This document shows positions 60,590 to 64,000 of a stretch of 64,000 nucleotides of DNA, one piece after another. Below the pieces are notes generated by a model. That model searched no databases. It was not told the origin of the DNA and worked only from the letters and a program-made list of their open reading frames with translations. How positions within the stretch are numbered: the first letter of the stretch is position 1; each line of letters opens with the position of its first letter. The translations under genes and the position numbers were made by a program. Origin of the DNA: Albula goreensis (Eukaryota > Chordata > Actinopteri > Albuliformes > Albulidae); assembly GCA_022829145.1 (NCBI GenBank), contig CM040743.1, positions 35,815,841 through 35,879,840 on the forward strand, read 5' to 3'.

Positions 60590-61110
60590 AGAGAGGTGAT
60601 AAGGACAACGCTCTCATTTTCGCCCGTCACGGTAACACATAGGATTGGTCCCTTTGGAGAGGATTGATGGCAAAAAAAATAATGAACAAGTGATAGGTGG
60701 AGAATAACCTTTTCTGTCAGGATGTAGCCGTTCTTTTCCAGGAGATGCTGTCAGGAACAAGTCTTCTGGTTTGGGTTTCTTACAGAAGACTGGAGGATGA
60801 AGTCTTGCTGTGAAAGAAACCAACTTCAGCTGTTCTCCAAAAACTCAGCAGTAATTTACTCTGCAGTTTCCATGTAAAATGTACTGCCACTTATGGATAA
60901 TTGCAATTTGTAAGGGAATGAAAATATTTGTAAATATATACAGTATGTGGATGTGCAAAATACACTAACAGTATTTGTGTCACAGGCTAGGTGTATGACA
61001 TGACAAAATAAACAGTTACACTGATTGTATTCATTTTGAAAAAGGAACCACTTCAATTAAGTGTTTGCCTTGTTCTTTCTGGTACTGCACAGGACTATAA
61101 GTTGTTTGCA

Positions 61111-61124
61111 CCAATAGATGGCAC
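61111..61124 (+). promoter_or_regulatory. CTCF-like motif
   Basis: CCAATAGATGGCAC matches 13 of 14 positions. Confidence 0.4.
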
Positions 61125-62650
61125 TGTTTAATTAGAACTTAGTGACGCTTCAACATCTTTCAGCGAAAATTAGTTACTTTATTCATAGCATTGCATATAC
61201 AAGTATTGCATTTTGTCTTAGATTGGGAGTGGAAAAAATAACAAAGAAATGACAGTGCATCCTCTAATTTGCTAATATTTCAATATATGAATGAGATCAA
61301 CGATGGGGTCTGTCCAATGAACCATCTGCTTTTTGTGTCAGTCTTTTAAAAAAAAAACCTGAAAAGGATGCTCAAATTTTCAAATGATGAATTTAGAATG
61401 AATCTGGAAGCAACACAGTGTTGCGAGAAATGCAAGGGCATGAAAAAATGCCTAATAACTAGCAATAAACCACATGGAGCTTACTGGAGCCAAAAGAAAT
61501 GACAGTGCCCTGAATCACTTAATATTCTACAAAATGCAAGTAATAGTACAAACACAGCTATTATTATAACAGGATTATAGGGCCTTTGGGTTGAAATTTA
61601 ATATTGATCTTATTATGAATTGAAAGTAATATCAAAGTGGCTACATTTGCAGCCGGTGTGTCTATTTACCTTAACTAATTGCTGGGCATGTATTTTTAAT
61701 GAAACATTCGGCTTCAGTATCTTTTACATGAAATGATATTTGACTGAAGGACATACTAGGCTTCAATAAAAAAAGAATACTATATGGCCTTAAAATGCCA
61801 TATGATTCCATGAAGAAATAAATATCTTCAAAGCTATGTATGAGCATACACACCACAATATGCAAATAGTATTTTAGAATGAAATACATAATCATGTTTA
61901 CCCAGCTGCTCTAATGTTTAGAAATCTTTTGTTGTTTGATGTCTTTTCTCATAACCAGTGGGCAGCGGTAAAGTTGGAATAGTTCAGTGTATGAGATCAG
62001 AGAGATCATTTTTCTAAGTAAAGCAAAACCAGATGTTAATGAGAGAGAGACACACACATGACCCATACAGAAGTTAAAATTGAAGAGTATAACTGAGGTC
62101 TATCTTGGACTGGTCACTTTGGATTTTCAACCATTCCTAAGACCAAATAATGAAACCTTTATTTGTGGTAACATATGTTTTTTCTGTCTTTCTTTTCAGT
62201 CCCCACAGGTTTCTCAATTTCGTGTCCCTGTTTTTTCTTGTCTATACCATTGTCACACCCTCGGCCTGGGAGAGGATAGTGTCTAGGATAGTGACTTCTT
62301 TCAAAATAACAGATGGCAAAATTGCAACAGCACATGAATTTCAGTGGTGTTTATTGTATTTCTTCTTCAGATATTGTATCTGCAGAAACACTGAAATGCA
62401 GTTTTGAAACTGCCAATTTTTTTTCTTTTGTGTAACTATTATTGTTATATTTATGTATGATGCTTTTAAACATTACTTTCTTGCAAGAAACAAAAAATAA
62501 CCCATTTCAGTTTCCAAATTTGATTTAACTGCTCATGAAATATAGTGTAAAAAAGCAAACCCCTGTAAAACATCCGAATGATTATAAAATAGATGAGCAG
62601 GTAGTGAATAGGAAGTTACATGTATAAAGGAAACTCCAAAAAAAAAAAAT

Positions 62651-62815
62651 AGTTTCAAAAGGGTTCTTCGCTTGTCCTGCTGGGGGAACCCTTAAAGGTT
62701 CTTCTTTGTAGAACCTTATTCTGATGGTTATATAAAGAACCCCTTCAAAAAATCTGTATCTCAGATTAACCTTTAAGGGTTCCCCCAACAAAACCTTTAA
62801 AGATGCCAGAGAGCG
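62651..62815. mobile_element. Inverted-repeat element of the GGTTCTT type
   Basis: TGGGGGAACCCTTAAAGGTT (62681-62700) and its exact reverse complement (62768-62787) are 67 bp apart. Further AAGGTTCT/AGAACCTT pairs and AAAGAACC units lie within. Similar GGTTCTT-rich non-autonomous repeats are common in fish genomes; the family is unassigned and the limits are approximate. Confidence 0.6.
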
Positions 62816-63074
62816 CTCTTTTTTTCTAAGATTGCGGGTAGTGAATGGGAAGTTACATTTTCTTGGTCACCTATTGGATCATGAGTCAACCATATCCATG
62901 GTTGCATGGATGCATATTTAATGTAAATGCAATGTGAATGTTAAAAAGCCAGAATGTTTGTATTGTTATAGAAGGAGGCTTCAAATGTTTGTCATGCTTA
63001 TTACTTCATTAATTAAATGTAACAACATGGCTACACAATTGTAAATTAAAATGCACTCTCTCCCTTGCTCTCTT

Positions 63075-63083
<9 letters not shown>

Positions 63084-63167
<84 letters not shown>
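63084..63167. repeat. (CA)42 microsatellite
   Basis: Eighty-four bases of pure CA, preceded by a short CT tract. Confidence 0.98.
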
Positions 63168-63169
<2 letters not shown>

Positions 63170-63729
63170 GCTCAATTTCATAAACGGATGCTGCGTTCCT
63201 ACAAGTAGAAGCAAAGCTTGTTGAGAGGTTATACTGTACGCAGCACGTGTTCCTCCATAACATACAGTCACACAGGGTGAGGCTCACTGATGCACAGAAT
63301 CATTGTTTTGTAAAAGGGTTTGGTGTTATGAAACAGTTTTTCACAAACAACTGGGGTCCTGTGTCAGGAACATCAGACGTCATATTCTCTTCCTTTTCCC
63401 TCTGGTAATTACTCAGCCCTTGGCTTGAATATTACTTTGAAATCCCAGAATGGACCTAAGTCAATATCCATAACATTACATTCACTTTTAATTACTTTTC
63501 AGTTTCAGGTTGCTTTATATGCACAGTGACAGGCAAAGAAGCAGTGAGAAACAGCACTGACATCAAACTTTGTACAGCTTTCAAACTCAAAGAAAATAGG
63601 GTTTAAATTCACTTTAATTTGAAATGAAAACTCGCAATCTCAGAAGCATAAACAGATGGACCCAAACACAAATATCCTGACTCAAGCATGTTGAATTCTA
63701 CTTAGATAACTGTGTGCAAACACTGACGT

Positions 63730-64000
63730 ATGTGGACCCAATTCACCCGCTGTAGCGACTGCAGATGATCCGTCGCCAGGGACATCCTCCGGCCAGCCAA
63801 ACTGTTGCTATAGCGAGACATCTGACAGCGAAGACAGCCAAAAGGGGAGGACGCACCAGACAACTCATCAAGTAATCAGGCTAATAAAGTCAAGCTCCTT
63901 TTTTTTGCTGAGATAAATGCACTAATTAGCGGGTAATTAAATTAAGCGGGCTGTAAGCTAACAGCTGCACCCCATTGCCCCGCCTCTGCATCCTAGCTGA
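63730..64000. promoter_or_regulatory. Candidate conserved non-coding element at the window edge
   Basis: Two TAATTA homeodomain sites (63923-63928 and 63934-63939), an AGATAA GATA-type site (63911-63916), an E-box CAGCTG (63962-63967) and a GC-box-like CCCGCCTC sit within about 80 bp of unique sequence. This is typical enhancer grammar and may continue past the window. Confidence 0.3.

Larger units (their letters stand above)
56000..62630. other. Upstream intergenic DNA, no gene seen
   Basis: AT-rich, with a G-run tract at 58006-58040, conserved-looking patches near 56150-56330, 59100-59260 and 60480-60660, and no recognisable exon. All open frames are below 100 codons and domain-free. Confidence 0.5.

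Noticed and set aside
63009..63287. Minus-strand Cys-Val-rich frames
   Set aside because: Encoded by the (CA)42 repeat.
1..64000. CRISPR array, prokaryotic operon, phage or toxin system
   Set aside because: No regularly spaced repeats with unique spacers, no ribosome-binding-site gene strings; everything fits vertebrate nuclear DNA.

Overview
This is vertebrate nuclear DNA, most likely from a ray-finned (teleost-type) fish. It is AT-rich and intron-containing, has many long dinucleotide microsatellites, and carries remnants of fish-type mobile DNA: tRNA-derived SINEs with an L2-like tail, Tc1/mariner inverted repeats and probable hAT-like fragments. The species cannot be named from the sequence.

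Only one protein-coding gene can be supported: inhba, the activin beta-A / inhibin beta-A subunit, on the minus strand. Its coding sequence has two exons, 33813..33390 and 24027..23252, separated by a 9.36 kb intron with a consensus GT donor and AG acceptor. The spliced CDS is 1200 nt (399 residues plus stop). It encodes a signal peptide, a TGF-beta-type prodomain, a furin site (RRSKR) and a 116-residue cystine-knot mature chain ending EECGCS. An AT-rich 3' UTR of roughly 2 kb with several AATAAA hexamers probably lies at about 21.3-23.25 kb.

Layout: 1-21.3 kb is downstream intergenic DNA with a 78-bp Tc1-like palindrome, two probable hAT-like remnants, a SINE and several hairpins. 21.3-34.2 kb is the inhba unit; its intron holds CA/CT repeats, a candidate plus-strand (antisense) promoter near 30.94 kb and conserved-looking AT-rich blocks. 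34.2-64 kb is upstream gene desert with G-rich tracts, long (GT)n and (CA)n arrays, three fold-back elements, SINE heads, a possible L1 fragment and an apparent excess of CTCF-like motifs between 36 and 61 kb. In tetrapods INHBA sits in a large gene-poor interval next to GLI3, so long regulatory deserts on both sides fit known biology.

There is no prokaryotic operon, CRISPR array, phage or other multi-gene system here. Most open reading frames in the window are chance, repeat-encoded or antisense shadows. The items most worth following up are the CTCF-like motif cluster, the candidate antisense promoter inside the inhba intron, and the near-perfect fold-back elements.
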